Assembly (NCBI GenBank): GCA_964580155.1
Contig: CAZOJP010000002.1
Location: 1-64,000 of the forward strand
Direction of reading: 5' to 3'
Source: Intestinibacillus sp964580155
GTDB taxonomy: Bacteria; Bacillota; Clostridia; Oscillospirales; Butyricicoccaceae
DNA: 64,000 bases
This document shows, piece after piece, positions 41,835-49,490 of this stretch (position 1 is the first letter of the stretch; each line of letters starts with the position of its first letter). Position numbers and translations under genes: made by a program. The notes under the pieces were generated by a model that was not told where the DNA came from, searched no databases, and was given only the letters and a program-made list of their open reading frames with translations.

Positions 41835-43109
41835 ATGTTTATAGACATCGCAAAAATTCGTCTCATCGCCGGTCGCGGCGGCGACGGCAAGGTGGGCTTC
41901 CATCGCGAGAAATACGTTGCGGCGGGCGGTCCGAACGGCGGCGACGGCGGCCGCGGCGGCAGCATCAGCTTTCGGGTTGACGACAACCTGTCCACGCTGC
42001 TCGACTTCCGCTACAAGCGCAAATACGTCGCGGAGAACGGCGAGCCGGGCGGCGGCAAGCGCATGAAGGGCAAGGACGGCGCGGATCTCGTCATCCGCGT
42101 GCCGCGCGGCACGATTATTCGCGACCAGAAAACCGGACAGATCATCCACGATATGTCGGATGATGAGCCGTTTGTGGCGGCAAAGGGCGGCAACGGCGGC
42201 TGGGGAAACAGCCACTTTGCAACCCCGACCCGTCAGGCGCCGCGCTTTGCCAAGCCCGGTCTGCCCGGCGTGGAGATTGACGTAACGCTCGAGCTCAAGC
42301 TGCTCGCGGATGTCGGTCTGGTCGGCTTCCCCAATGTCGGCAAGTCCACGCTACTGTCCGTCGTGTCCGCGGCGCGCCCCAAGATTGCAAACTATCATTT
42401 TACGACGCTTGTGCCCAATCTGGGCGTTGTGCGCGTGGCGGACGAGAAGTCCTTCGTCGTGGCGGACATCCCCGGTATCATCGAGGGCGCGGCGGAGGGC
42501 GCGGGACTCGGACACGATTTCCTGCGCCATATCGACCGCTGCCGCCTGCTACTGCATCTGGTCGATGCGTCGGGCAGCGAGGGACGCGACCCGATTGAGG
42601 ACATCGAGACGATTAATGCCGAACTTGCGGGATACAGCCCGTTCCTTCGCGAGCGTCCGCAGATTGTGGTTGCGAACAAGACCGATCTGCTCGGCGATGA
42701 CCGCACGATGCTCGACCGCCTGCGCGCATATGCGGAGGAAAAGGGCTATGACTTCCTCGAGCTGTCCGCGGCGACCCAGCAGGGTGTGCGCGAGCTCATC
42801 CACAAGACGTGGGAGATGCTGCAAACGCTGCCGCCCGTGATCGTGTATGAGCCGGAGTACGTTCCGCAGGAGGCCGAAATCACCGAGGCGGATATGACCA
42901 TCGAAAAGACCGATGACGATACCTTTGTCATCGAAGGCGTATGGGCGGAGCGCCTGATGAGCGGCATCAATATCGACGAATACGAGTCGCGTATGTACCT
43001 CGACCGCCGCCTGCAGGACGCCGGCGTTTATGAAAAGCTCGAAGCGCTCGGCGTAAAGGAAGGCGACACCATCGTCATTGACGATTTCTGGTTTGATTAC
43101 GTGCTGTAA
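41835..43109 (+). CDS. obg: Obg GTPase (CgtA)
   Basis: Ribosome-assembly and stress GTPase, 424 residues. Glycine-rich Obg fold at 1-158 (GGPNGGDGGRGG), G domain with GFPNVGKST and NKTDLL, and a C-terminal OCT domain (about 345-424). AAGGAGG precedes the ATG at 41835. A promoter of its own was not found, so it is likely transcribed by readthrough past the hairpin at 41768. Confidence 0.97.
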   Translation: MFIDIAKIRLIAGRGGDGKVGFHREKYVAAGGPNGGDGGRGGSISFRVDDNLSTLLDFRYKRKYVAENGEPGGGKRMKGKDGADLVIRVPRGTIIRDQKTGQIIHDMSDDEPFVAAKGGNGGWGNSHFATPTRQAPRFAKPGLPGVEIDVTLELKLLADVGLVGFPNVGKSTLLSVVSAARPKIANYHFTTLVPNLGVVRVADEKSFVVADIPGIIEGAAEGAGLGHDFLRHIDRCRLLLHLVDASGSEGRDPIEDIETINAELAGYSPFLRERPQIVVANKTDLLGDDRTMLDRLRAYAEEKGYDFLELSAATQQGVRELIHKTWEMLQTLPPVIVYEPEYVPQEAEITEADMTIEKTDDDTFVIEGVWAERLMSGINIDEYESRMYLDRRLQDAGVYEKLEALGVKEGDTIVIDDFWFDYVL

Positions 43110-43162
43110 AAAGCACAGCCCAATTGAACGCGCGCCGCGCAATGCGGCATAGCCGCGAAACA

Positions 43163-43221
43163 AGAAGCACCCCCAAGGTGAGACAGTAGACATACTGTAC
43201 AGACTTTGGGGGTGCTTTTTG
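43163..43221. terminator. Terminator between obg and kdgK
   Basis: AAGCACCCCCAAG (43165-43177) pairs with CTTTGGGGGTGCTT (43204-43217) around an inner ACAGTA/TACTGT hairpin; T5 follows on the plus strand. The minus-strand tail is weak. Confidence 0.8.
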
Positions 43222-43255
43222 TAGAAAAGAGAGGTATCAAAAGGTGAGGATCTGT

Positions 43256-44278
43256 TTAGCGCTGGACACGGCCGGAGCCGTCGCCGCCGGCGAGCTTTTC
43301 CACCTCGGACACGGTCACGAGGTTGTAGTCGCCCTCGACCGAATGCTTGAGTGCGGAGGCCGCGACCGCAAATTCCACGGCAGACTGGGTATCCTTGCCT
43401 GACAGCAGCGCGTAAATGAGGCCGCCGCCGAAGCTGTCGCCGCCGCCGACGCGGTCCACGATGTGCAGATGATATTCCTTGGAGAAGCAGTAGTTTTCGC
43501 CGTCGAACAGCATCGCCGCCCAATCGTTATCGCTCGCGGAAATGGAGGTGCGCAGCGTGATGGCGACCTTCTCAAAGCCGAACTTGTCGACAAGCTGCTT
43601 GGCAACGGATTTGTAGCCTTCCTTGTTGAGCTGACCGCCGTACACATCGGTGTGCGCAGCTTCAATGCCGAAAACGTCCTTTGCGTCCTCCTCGTTGGAG
43701 ATACAAACGTCGACATATTGGCACAGCTCGGTCATAGCGGCACGCGCTTCGTCCCGCGTCCACAGCTTGCCGCGATAGTTGAGGTCACAGGAGACCTTGA
43801 CGCCGCGCTGCTTTGCCGCAATGCACGCCTGCTTGCAGGTTTCCACCATGTTTGCGCCAAGCGCCGGGGTGATGCCGGTGAAGTGGAACCAGTCGGCATC
43901 CTGAAAAATGGCATCCCAGTCAAACTCGGAAGGGGAGGCCTGCTGAATGGCAGAATGCGCGCGGTCATAGATGCACACCGAGCCGCGCTGCGACGCGCCC
44001 TTTTCCAGAAAGTAGATGCCGACGCGGTCGCCGCCGCGCACAATCATCGAGGTGTCCACGCCGTATTTGCGCAGGCTGTTGACGGCGGACTGGCCGATGG
44101 CGTGCTCGGGCAGCTTGGTGACAAAGGCGGCATGCATGCCGTAGTTTGCGAGCGAAACGGCAACGTTGGCTTCGCCGCCGCCGAAGGTCGCCTGCAGCTG
44201 GTCATCCTGAAAGAAGCGGTGGTAGCCGTTTGGGGCAAGGCGGAGCATCAGCTCGCCAAAGGTCACGATTTTTTTCAT
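43256..44278 (-). CDS. kdgK: 2-keto-3-deoxygluconate kinase (PfkB family)
   Basis: Phosphorylates KDG to KDPG, the fourth step of uronate use. 340 residues: ITFGELMLRLAP-like N-terminus (IVTFGELMLRLAPNGY), GGGEANVAVSLA, and the PfkB signature DRVGGGDSFGGGL near 285-297 with the catalytic Asp. Its neighbour eda (56 bp upstream) makes the next enzyme. Expression is probably controlled by the divergent IclR regulator. Confidence 0.92.
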   Translation of the reverse strand: MKKIVTFGELMLRLAPNGYHRFFQDDQLQATFGGGEANVAVSLANYGMHAAFVTKLPEHAIGQSAVNSLRKYGVDTSMIVRGGDRVGIYFLEKGASQRGSVCIYDRAHSAIQQASPSEFDWDAIFQDADWFHFTGITPALGANMVETCKQACIAAKQRGVKVSCDLNYRGKLWTRDEARAAMTELCQYVDVCISNEEDAKDVFGIEAAHTDVYGGQLNKEGYKSVAKQLVDKFGFEKVAITLRTSISASDNDWAAMLFDGENYCFSKEYHLHIVDRVGGGDSFGGGLIYALLSGKDTQSAVEFAVAASALKHSVEGDYNLVTVSEVEKLAGGDGSGRVQR

Positions 44279-44334
44279 AGAAATACCCTCTTATATCATC
44301 AAAAATGGTTCGGAATGCAGATCAAGTGCGCCAA

Positions 44335-45300
44335 TTATGCTTTCCCTACCAGATGGAGGGCAAAGCCGCAGATCTCATCGCGGAAATAAACCGCGTTGAG
44401 CTTGCCGGAGGGCAGATATTTCGCGGTGCTGTCGTCAAAGACAAAGCCGCGGCGCTCAAAATGCGCCTTGGCGCGCAGCACGCTGTTCGTTGCAATCGCG
44501 ATATGGCCGTGCTTGCCGCGTGCGGGCTGCTTCATCACCTCGACCGCGCTGCCGGCAAAGACAGAGCTCGTGCCCTCCTTGACGGGCAGCCCGAACAGCG
44601 TTTCGAACATTTGCGCGGCATTGCGCGCTTCCGCTTCGTTCTCCGCGTTGATGCCGACGTGCGCCAGCTCAAAGCCCAGCATCGTGCGGATCGCTTCGGC
44701 GCACAGCGCTTCGATTTCGTCGAAACGATCGGCGGCCACAAGCGCATCCTTGGCCATCCACGAGCCGCCACAGGCAACGATGCGATCAAAGGCCAGATAC
44801 TCCGCGATGTTCTTCGCGTTGATGCCGCCGGACGGCATAAAGCGCAGGTTCGGATAGACCGAGGCGACAGATTTTAGGAAGCCGAGGCCGCCGAACTGCT
44901 CTGCCGGGAAGAACTTCACGATTTTAAGGCCGGCATTCGCGGCCTTGCTCAGGTCGGAGGGGCAGGCGCAGCCGGGCAGAATCAACACGCCGCGCGCCTG
45001 GCAGTGCGCAACAACGTTTTCGTCATAACCCGGCGTGACGATGAACTTCGCCCCCGCGTCGATGGCGCGGTCGCACTGGTCGATGGTGAGCACGGTGCCT
45101 GCGCCGACCAGAATATCCGGGCATTCGGTCGCCATGCGGCGGATGGCTTCCTCGCCGGCTGCGGTGCGCAGGGTGACCTCCGCCGCGGGGATGCCGCCCT
45201 GCACCAGCGCGCGTGCCAGCGGTACGGCTTTTTCCGCGTCATCAATTTTGATGACAGGCACAATGCCAAGTTGCTCGATTTGCGTTGTGATTTCACTCAT
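44335..45300 (-). CDS. eda: KDPG aldolase fused to a VOC (glyoxalase-like) domain
   Basis: 321 residues. Residues 1-208 are KDPG/KHG aldolase: Glu41 (AEVTLRT), GAGTVL, and the Schiff-base Lys129 (KIVKFFPAE); product pyruvate plus glyceraldehyde-3-phosphate. Residues 209-321 are an extra glyoxalase/bleomycin-resistance-like half (AHVGINAENEAEA, KHGHIAIAT, ALHLVGK). The usual enzyme stops at about 210. Such fusions occur in Clostridia; the role of the extra domain is unknown. Start at 45300, behind GGGGG; an ATG five codons upstream (45315) is less well placed. Confidence 0.9.
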   Translation of the reverse strand: MSEITTQIEQLGIVPVIKIDDAEKAVPLARALVQGGIPAAEVTLRTAAGEEAIRRMATECPDILVGAGTVLTIDQCDRAIDAGAKFIVTPGYDENVVAHCQARGVLILPGCACPSDLSKAANAGLKIVKFFPAEQFGGLGFLKSVASVYPNLRFMPSGGINAKNIAEYLAFDRIVACGGSWMAKDALVAADRFDEIEALCAEAIRTMLGFELAHVGINAENEAEARNAAQMFETLFGLPVKEGTSSVFAGSAVEVMKQPARGKHGHIAIATNSVLRAKAHFERRGFVFDDSTAKYLPSGKLNAVYFRDEICGFALHLVGKA

Positions 45301-45325
45301 CCTAAAAACCCCCATTGTTTCATAA

Positions 45326-45344
45326 TACGAAACCGCGTTTCGTA
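45326..45344. promoter_or_regulatory. KdgR-type operator 1
   Basis: Perfect palindrome TACGAAAC-CGC-GTTTCGTA in the leader of eda-kdgK, between its promoter and the ATG. Same GAAAC-N3-GTTTC core as operator 2, close to the enterobacterial KdgR consensus. Confidence 0.75.
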
Positions 45345-45362
45345 AACTTCCTTATGCTTCTT

Positions 45363-45390
45363 ATTATACGGCATTTGATCAAAAATACAA
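45363..45390 (-). promoter_or_regulatory. Promoter of eda-kdgK
   Basis: On the minus strand TTGTAT and TATAAT are 16 bp apart. The transcript would start near 45357, just before operator 1. Confidence 0.65.
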
Positions 45391-45425
45391 GAGCGCACGG
45401 CAAACAAAGCTGTGCAAAGCTTTGT

Positions 45426-45454
45426 TTGCAATTTTAGATAGAATGGATTATAAT
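45426..45454 (+). promoter_or_regulatory. Promoter of the IclR-type regulator
   Basis: TTGCAA and perfect TATAAT, 17 bp apart. Operator 2 starts inside the -10, so the regulator probably represses itself. Confidence 0.75.
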
Positions 45455-45469
45455 GAAACAAAGTTTCAT
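45453..45469. promoter_or_regulatory. KdgR-type operator 2
   Basis: Perfect palindrome ATGAAAC-AAA-GTTTCAT overlapping the -10 and start of the iclR-type transcript. Confidence 0.75.
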
Positions 45470-45493
45470 CATACAAAACGAGGTGTATCAAAA

Positions 45494-46276
45494 ATGGCAG
45501 AAACTCCTTCCGTGCAGTCGCTGGAGCGCGCGTTCGATTTGCTCGAAATCCTGTGCCGCAGCCGGGGCGGCGCGACGATTGCCGCACTCAGCGCGCAGAC
45601 GGGATTGCACAAATCGACCGTGCACCGTTTGCTGGGCACGATGGCGGGGCGCGGCTATGTGACGCAGGACAGCGCATCGAGCAGCTATCACGCAGGGATG
45701 AAGCTGTGTGAATTATCCAGCTATATCACGGAAAACTTGGATATCGTGGAGCGCGCACGCGCAACGATGGAGCGTCTGGCGCGCGAAACCGGGGAAACCG
45801 TCCATCTCGTCATGCGCGAGCAAAATGAAATCGTTTATGTGCACAAGGTCGACAGCGTGCACAGCGCAATCCGCATGTTTTCACGCATCGGCATGCGCCG
45901 TCCGCTGTTTTGCACAGGTGTGGGCAAGGCGATTTTGGCGACCCTGCCCGAGGACGAGGTGCAGGCGGTGTGGCAGGCGAGCGATGTGCGTGCATACACC
46001 GAGCACACGATTGTGGAGGCGCGCGCCTTTACGCAGGAGCTTGCAAATATTCGGCATGTGGGATATGCGCGCGACAACGAGGAAAACGAGCTGGGGGTGC
46101 AGTGCGTGGCGGCGGCAATCCCGGATTATACGGGTCGGGCATCCTATGCGATGTCCATTTCCGCGCCGGTATCGCGGATGTCGAGCAGCCGTATCGGCGA
46201 GCTGCAAGGCTTGCTGCGTGCCGCGTGCGGCAGTATTTCCGCGGCCTTGGGCGGAACAATCGAAAGCACGAACTAG
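45494..46276 (+). CDS. IclR family transcriptional regulator (KdgR-like)
   Basis: 260 residues: winged helix (about 8-70, IAALSAQTGLHKSTVHRLLGTM) and the IclR effector domain (about 80-255, with CTGVGKAILATLP). Divergent from eda-kdgK, with one palindrome in each leader. Enterobacterial KdgR is an IclR-type repressor that releases on KDG, and it binds very similar sites, so KDG is the likely signal here. The ATG at 45494 follows GAGGTG; the frame is open upstream into the promoter. Confidence 0.88.
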   Translation: MAETPSVQSLERAFDLLEILCRSRGGATIAALSAQTGLHKSTVHRLLGTMAGRGYVTQDSASSSYHAGMKLCELSSYITENLDIVERARATMERLARETGETVHLVMREQNEIVYVHKVDSVHSAIRMFSRIGMRRPLFCTGVGKAILATLPEDEVQAVWQASDVRAYTEHTIVEARAFTQELANIRHVGYARDNEENELGVQCVAAAIPDYTGRASYAMSISAPVSRMSSSRIGELQGLLRAACGSISAALGGTIESTN

Positions 46277-46315
46277 AAAGAGGAAGCGGTATGTCATGCC
46301 GCTTCCTCTTTTTTT
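46277..46315 (+). terminator. Terminator of the IclR-type regulator
   Basis: A 13-bp perfect stem (46277-46289 with 46299-46311) and T7. On the minus strand only a T3 follows, so it is weak for the convergent gene. Confidence 0.9.
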
Positions 46316-46350
46316 AAGGTCTGTGGATTATGTGCCGAAGGGAGGTGCTG

Positions 46351-47094
46351 TCAGGATTTCCAAATGGCCGCCCACTCATCGGCATCCTCCAGCAAAGAGG
46401 GCTGCGGCTTGGCAAGCGCCTCGCCCACCACATGGTCGCGAATACCGGCCCATGCGGCAAAGGTGCCGATCAGTCCGCAGAAGGCGGGCACAATAAACAG
46501 CAGAAACGGCAGCGAGAACGGAAAATAAAGCAGCGTAACAGCGCAGATGATGCCGCACAGAAAAACCGCGGGCAGGGCATGCCGCGCGCATATGACAGCC
46601 AGCAAACGCGCATTGCGCAGGACGTGGCGCACGGAAAGCATGGTGTTCACCGAAAGCGGAAAGACGTAAAGCCAGGTCATGCTGAGGAAAACAAGCACAA
46701 GAAACAAGGCCGGGAGCACCATATAACAAACAAGGGGCGGCAGAAAGCGAAGGGCTGCGAAAGCGGCGCAAATCACGATGCCAAAGGCAAGCGCGCCGAT
46801 GAGCGCGAGCTGCAGACTGCGTTTTAGCTCGCGCTTCAAGGTGTCCCAGAACTTTGCAAACAGCATGCGCGGCTGATCCCGAACCATACTGGTCAGCACC
46901 GCGGTCATACCCGCAACGGCCGGGCCAATGGTGACGACGGGGATGCAAAACAGAAGAAAAACGACGTTCAAATGGATCAGCTGCCAGAATTCATGGAAAA
47001 CGATTTCAAAAAAACGTGCCAGGCCGCGTTTGGGCGGTTTGTCATCGTCGTGTCTGTTGTGATCGGATGTGTACAGTCGCTGAAATAGCTGCAT
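46351..47094 (-). CDS. YesL-type membrane protein (DUF624)
   Basis: 247 residues with five to six membrane helices; FFEIVFHEFWQLIHLNVVFLL-like start (residues about 28-50) and PVVTIGPAVAGMTAV are DUF624 marks. Members sit beside sugar ABC transporters, as YesL does in the rhamnogalacturonan genes of B. subtilis; the function is unknown. Behind the ABC ATPase on the same strand, separated by a terminator-like hairpin. Confidence 0.82.
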   Translation of the reverse strand: MQLFQRLYTSDHNRHDDDKPPKRGLARFFEIVFHEFWQLIHLNVVFLLFCIPVVTIGPAVAGMTAVLTSMVRDQPRMLFAKFWDTLKRELKRSLQLALIGALAFGIVICAAFAALRFLPPLVCYMVLPALFLVLVFLSMTWLYVFPLSVNTMLSVRHVLRNARLLAVICARHALPAVFLCGIICAVTLLYFPFSLPFLLFIVPAFCGLIGTFAAWAGIRDHVVGEALAKPQPSLLEDADEWAAIWKS

Positions 47095-47158
47095 CTTGTT
47101 CCTCCTCGCCCGCGTACCCGTATGCAGGGCGGTGGCGCATACCGGTCATCATATGAAT

Positions 47159-47194
47159 AAAAAGCCGGGATATTGAGTCATATCACGGCTTTTT
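47159..47194 (-). terminator. Terminator of the ABC ATPase gene
   Basis: AAAAAGCCG and CGGCTTTTT flank a GATAT/ATATC helix; T5 follows on the minus strand. Confidence 0.78.
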
Positions 47195-47202
47195 AAATGC
47201 GT

Positions 47203-48315
47203 TTAGTGGCAGATTGCCTGTTGAGTCTGCTTGTCGAACAAATGGATTTTGTTCATGTCGATTGCGATGGGGATGGTGTCACCGCTTTTGCCCTCGAAGC
47301 GCGCCGGGGTGCGCACCATCAGACGGACACCCTGACACTCCAGATAAACAAAAATTTCCGCGCCCATCAGCTCCACCAGATCGATGTTGGCCTGAATGGT
47401 CGTTTTCGCGCTGGTTTCCAGGAAAATATCTTCTGTGTGGAAATCCTCCGGACGAAGACCGAGCACAAGCCCCTTGCCGACATATGGTGCAAACAGCTCG
47501 CGGCCGCCCTTTCCACCGGGTATTTCCATAGAATATCCGAGAAAATCCAGATAATACGCGCCTGCTTTTTCCGAGATCGTCGCATCCACGAAATTCATCT
47601 GCGGGGAGCCGATAAAGCCTGCCACGAAAAGGTTGCACGGCTTGTCATACAGGTGCTGCGGCGTATCGACCTGCTGAATGAAGCCATCCTTCATGACAAC
47701 AATACGATCGCCCATGGTCATCGCTTCGGTCTGGTCGTGTGTGACATAGACAAAGGTGGTGCCCAGTTTTTTGTGCAGCTTGGAAATCACCGCGCGCATC
47801 TGCGTGCGCAGCTTGGCATCCAGGTTGGAAAGCGGCTCGTCCAGCAGAAAAACAGAAGGATTGCGCACCATGGCGCGCCCCAGCGCGACGCGCTGCCGCT
47901 GCCCGCCGGAGAGTGCCTTGGGCTTGCGGTTTAAATATTCGGTCAGATTGAGCGCTTCGGCGGCTTCTTTCACCGCGCGGTCAATTTCGGCTTTGGGGAC
48001 CTTGCGCAAAGTAAGACCGAAAGCCATGTTGTCATAAACGGTCATATGCGGGTAAAGCGCATAGTTTTGAAAGACCATTGCGATATCGCGATCCTTGGGC
48101 GCGACGTCGTTCACGCGCTGATTGCCGATCATCAGATCGCCGTCTGAAATTTCCTCCAGTCCCGCGATCATGCGCAGCGTGGTGGACTTGCCGCAGCCGG
48201 ACGGACCGACCAAAATCACAAATTCCTTGTCGTAAATCTCTAAGTTACATTCATGAACGGCAACTACGTCGCCAGGATAGACCTTCTTGATGTCCTTCAA
48301 GACAATACCAGCCAT
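47203..48315 (-). CDS. Carbohydrate ABC transporter ATP-binding protein (UgpC/MsmK type)
   Basis: 370 residues: Walker A GPSGCGKST, Q-loop MVFQNYALYPHM, signature LSGGQRQRVALGRA, Walker B VFLLDEPLSNLD, and C-terminal TOBE domain (about 240-370). It most likely powers the permeases at 50843-52584, which lack an ATPase gene of their own. It is transcribed away from them behind the GntR gene, from a promoter bearing the same regulatory sites as theirs. MsmK-type ATPases may also serve several transporters. Confidence 0.93.
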   Translation of the reverse strand: MAGIVLKDIKKVYPGDVVAVHECNLEIYDKEFVILVGPSGCGKSTTLRMIAGLEEISDGDLMIGNQRVNDVAPKDRDIAMVFQNYALYPHMTVYDNMAFGLTLRKVPKAEIDRAVKEAAEALNLTEYLNRKPKALSGGQRQRVALGRAMVRNPSVFLLDEPLSNLDAKLRTQMRAVISKLHKKLGTTFVYVTHDQTEAMTMGDRIVVMKDGFIQQVDTPQHLYDKPCNLFVAGFIGSPQMNFVDATISEKAGAYYLDFLGYSMEIPGGKGGRELFAPYVGKGLVLGLRPEDFHTEDIFLETSAKTTIQANIDLVELMGAEIFVYLECQGVRLMVRTPARFEGKSGDTIPIAIDMNKIHLFDKQTQQAICH

Positions 48316-48374
48316 AAAGGGAAACCCTCCTTCGTTATCGATGGAATAGAACGAGTATTGGAAACAGTAGTAAA

Positions 48375-48390
48375 ATGAGCACGTTCAAAC
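48375..48390. promoter_or_regulatory. Shared 16-bp element, copy 1 (cre-like)
   Basis: ATGAGCACGTTCAAAC, identical to 49429-49444. Just downstream of the start of the ATPase transcript. The core partly fits the catabolite-responsive element. Confidence 0.55.
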
Positions 48391-48402
48391 TTGTATACAA
48401 GT
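48389..48402. promoter_or_regulatory. GntR-type operator 1
   Basis: Perfect 14-bp palindrome ACTTGTATACAAGT overlapping the -10 of the ATPase promoter. It fits the TNGTNNNACNA pattern of FadR-subfamily GntR sites. Confidence 0.7.
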
Positions 48403-48428
48403 ATACTACCATGAACAAGCACGCACAA
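48400..48428 (-). promoter_or_regulatory. Promoter of the ABC ATPase gene
   Basis: On the minus strand TTGTGC and TATACT, 17 bp apart. Confidence 0.6.
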
Positions 48429-48461
48429 TTCGCAATTTTTACAACATATACGAAACAAACT

Positions 48462-48473
48462 TGGTATATACCT
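48462..48473. promoter_or_regulatory. Possible second GntR-type site
   Basis: TGGTATATACCT in the middle of the ATPase-gntR divergent region, with a palindromic GGTATATACC core. Related to operator 1 but less similar. Confidence 0.35.
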
Positions 48474-48513
48474 ACAAAAGAAAGTGATATACTAAAATAC
48501 TTGTTTACCGAAA

Positions 48514-48542
48514 TTGACAATTAAACAAGCCGGTGATAGAAT
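48514..48542 (+). promoter_or_regulatory. Promoter of the GntR-type regulator
   Basis: Perfect TTGACA and TAGAAT, 17 bp apart. CTTGTTTA (48500-48507) and TAAACAAG (48522-48529) form an inverted repeat around the -35. Confidence 0.72.
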
Positions 48543-48568
48543 GGAGAAACATTAGGAGGTAGAATGCT

Positions 48569-49249
48569 TTGGAAACGGAAAAGCGTCGAGAATTTATAAA
48601 GGATCAGATTTATCACAGCGTCAGGCACGATATTCTGACCTTCCAGTACTTACCGGGGGAGAAGCTGAGCGAAAATAGAATCGCTACAAAATATAGCGTT
48701 TCACGCTCGCCGGTGCGTGCTGTACTACAAAAGCTGGAGAACGAAAAACTCGTGATTATCGATCCCCAGCGGGGAACCTTTGTCACAAAGCTGGATTATC
48801 ATTATATCCAAAATATCATTTATATGCGGTGGTGCGTGGAGAGCAACCTGCTGCGCACCATTGCAGACAAGCAGCCGAGGCCGCTGCTGGAGGAGCTGCG
48901 CCACTGCCTCTATCAGCAAAAAGAGCTGCTGCAGGCGGAGAAAATCGATCCGGAAGAGTTCACGGTGCTGGATAACGAGTTCCACCGCCTGTGCTACGCA
49001 GGGAACGACCGCGAGCCGCTGTGGCAGCTACTGCAAGAGGTCAACGCAAATTATTTGCGGTTTCGCCTGCTGGATCTGGTCGCGGGCAATGCGCATCGGC
49101 AGATTTATTTGGACCACTGCCGCATATTGCAGGCGATCGAGGATCAGGATGTGCAGCTTTTGGACCGATTATCCAAACAACACCTATACGGAAACTTGCA
49201 GACCTTTGAAGGGGTAAAAAGCGAATATCGCGCGTATTTTATCTCATAA
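48569..49249 (+). CDS. GntR family regulator with FCD domain
   Basis: 226 residues: winged helix (about 8-75, LSENRIATKYSVSRSPVRAVLQKLE) and a C-terminal all-helical FCD domain (about 85-215) that binds a metal and an organic acid in relatives such as UxuR/ExuR. Placed between the transporter ATPase and the transporter-catabolic operon; palindromes of its subfamily lie at both promoters. A uronate or its intermediate is the likely effector (inference). TTG start 9 bp after AGGAGG; a nearby ATG is out of frame. Confidence 0.88.
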   Translation: METEKRREFIKDQIYHSVRHDILTFQYLPGEKLSENRIATKYSVSRSPVRAVLQKLENEKLVIIDPQRGTFVTKLDYHYIQNIIYMRWCVESNLLRTIADKQPRPLLEELRHCLYQQKELLQAEKIDPEEFTVLDNEFHRLCYAGNDREPLWQLLQEVNANYLRFRLLDLVAGNAHRQIYLDHCRILQAIEDQDVQLLDRLSKQHLYGNLQTFEGVKSEYRAYFIS

Positions 49250-49272
49250 TAGAGAAAGCACAGCTTCACGGA

Positions 49273-49316
49273 ACAACCCTGATGATGCGTAATGCACATC
49301 AGGGTTGTGTATTTTG
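49273..49316 (+). terminator. Terminator of the GntR-type regulator
   Basis: ACAACCCTGATG pairs with CATCAGGGTTGT; the T-tract is broken (GTATTTTG). Confidence 0.65.
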
Positions 49317-49369
49317 TACATTGCTCGGGTTTTAAGAATGTGCAAAAGGACAAAAGTAGATCATGCGTA

Positions 49370-49398
49370 TTGACATACTAACATACAAGTTATAGAAT
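49370..49398 (+). promoter_or_regulatory. Promoter of the sugar transport and uronate operon
   Basis: Perfect TTGACA and TAGAAT, 17 bp apart, with the GntR-type site in the spacer. The leader is about 90 nt. Confidence 0.75.
49377..49390. promoter_or_regulatory. GntR-type operator 2
   Basis: ACTAACATACAAGT matches operator 1 at 11 of 14 positions; the right half is identical. It fills the spacer between -35 and -10. Confidence 0.6.
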
Positions 49399-49428
49399 GA
49401 TGGCAGAGATTATGAAACTGGATGAACC

Positions 49429-49444
49429 ATGAGCACGTTCAAAC
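49429..49444. promoter_or_regulatory. Shared 16-bp element, copy 2 (cre-like)
   Basis: Identical to 48375-48390 and in the same orientation on the plus strand, about 25 nt into the operon leader. Confidence 0.55.
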
Positions 49445-49490
49445 CGGAAAGATGAAAAACGAAAACCTGTTGAATGTGAGGAAGGGAACT

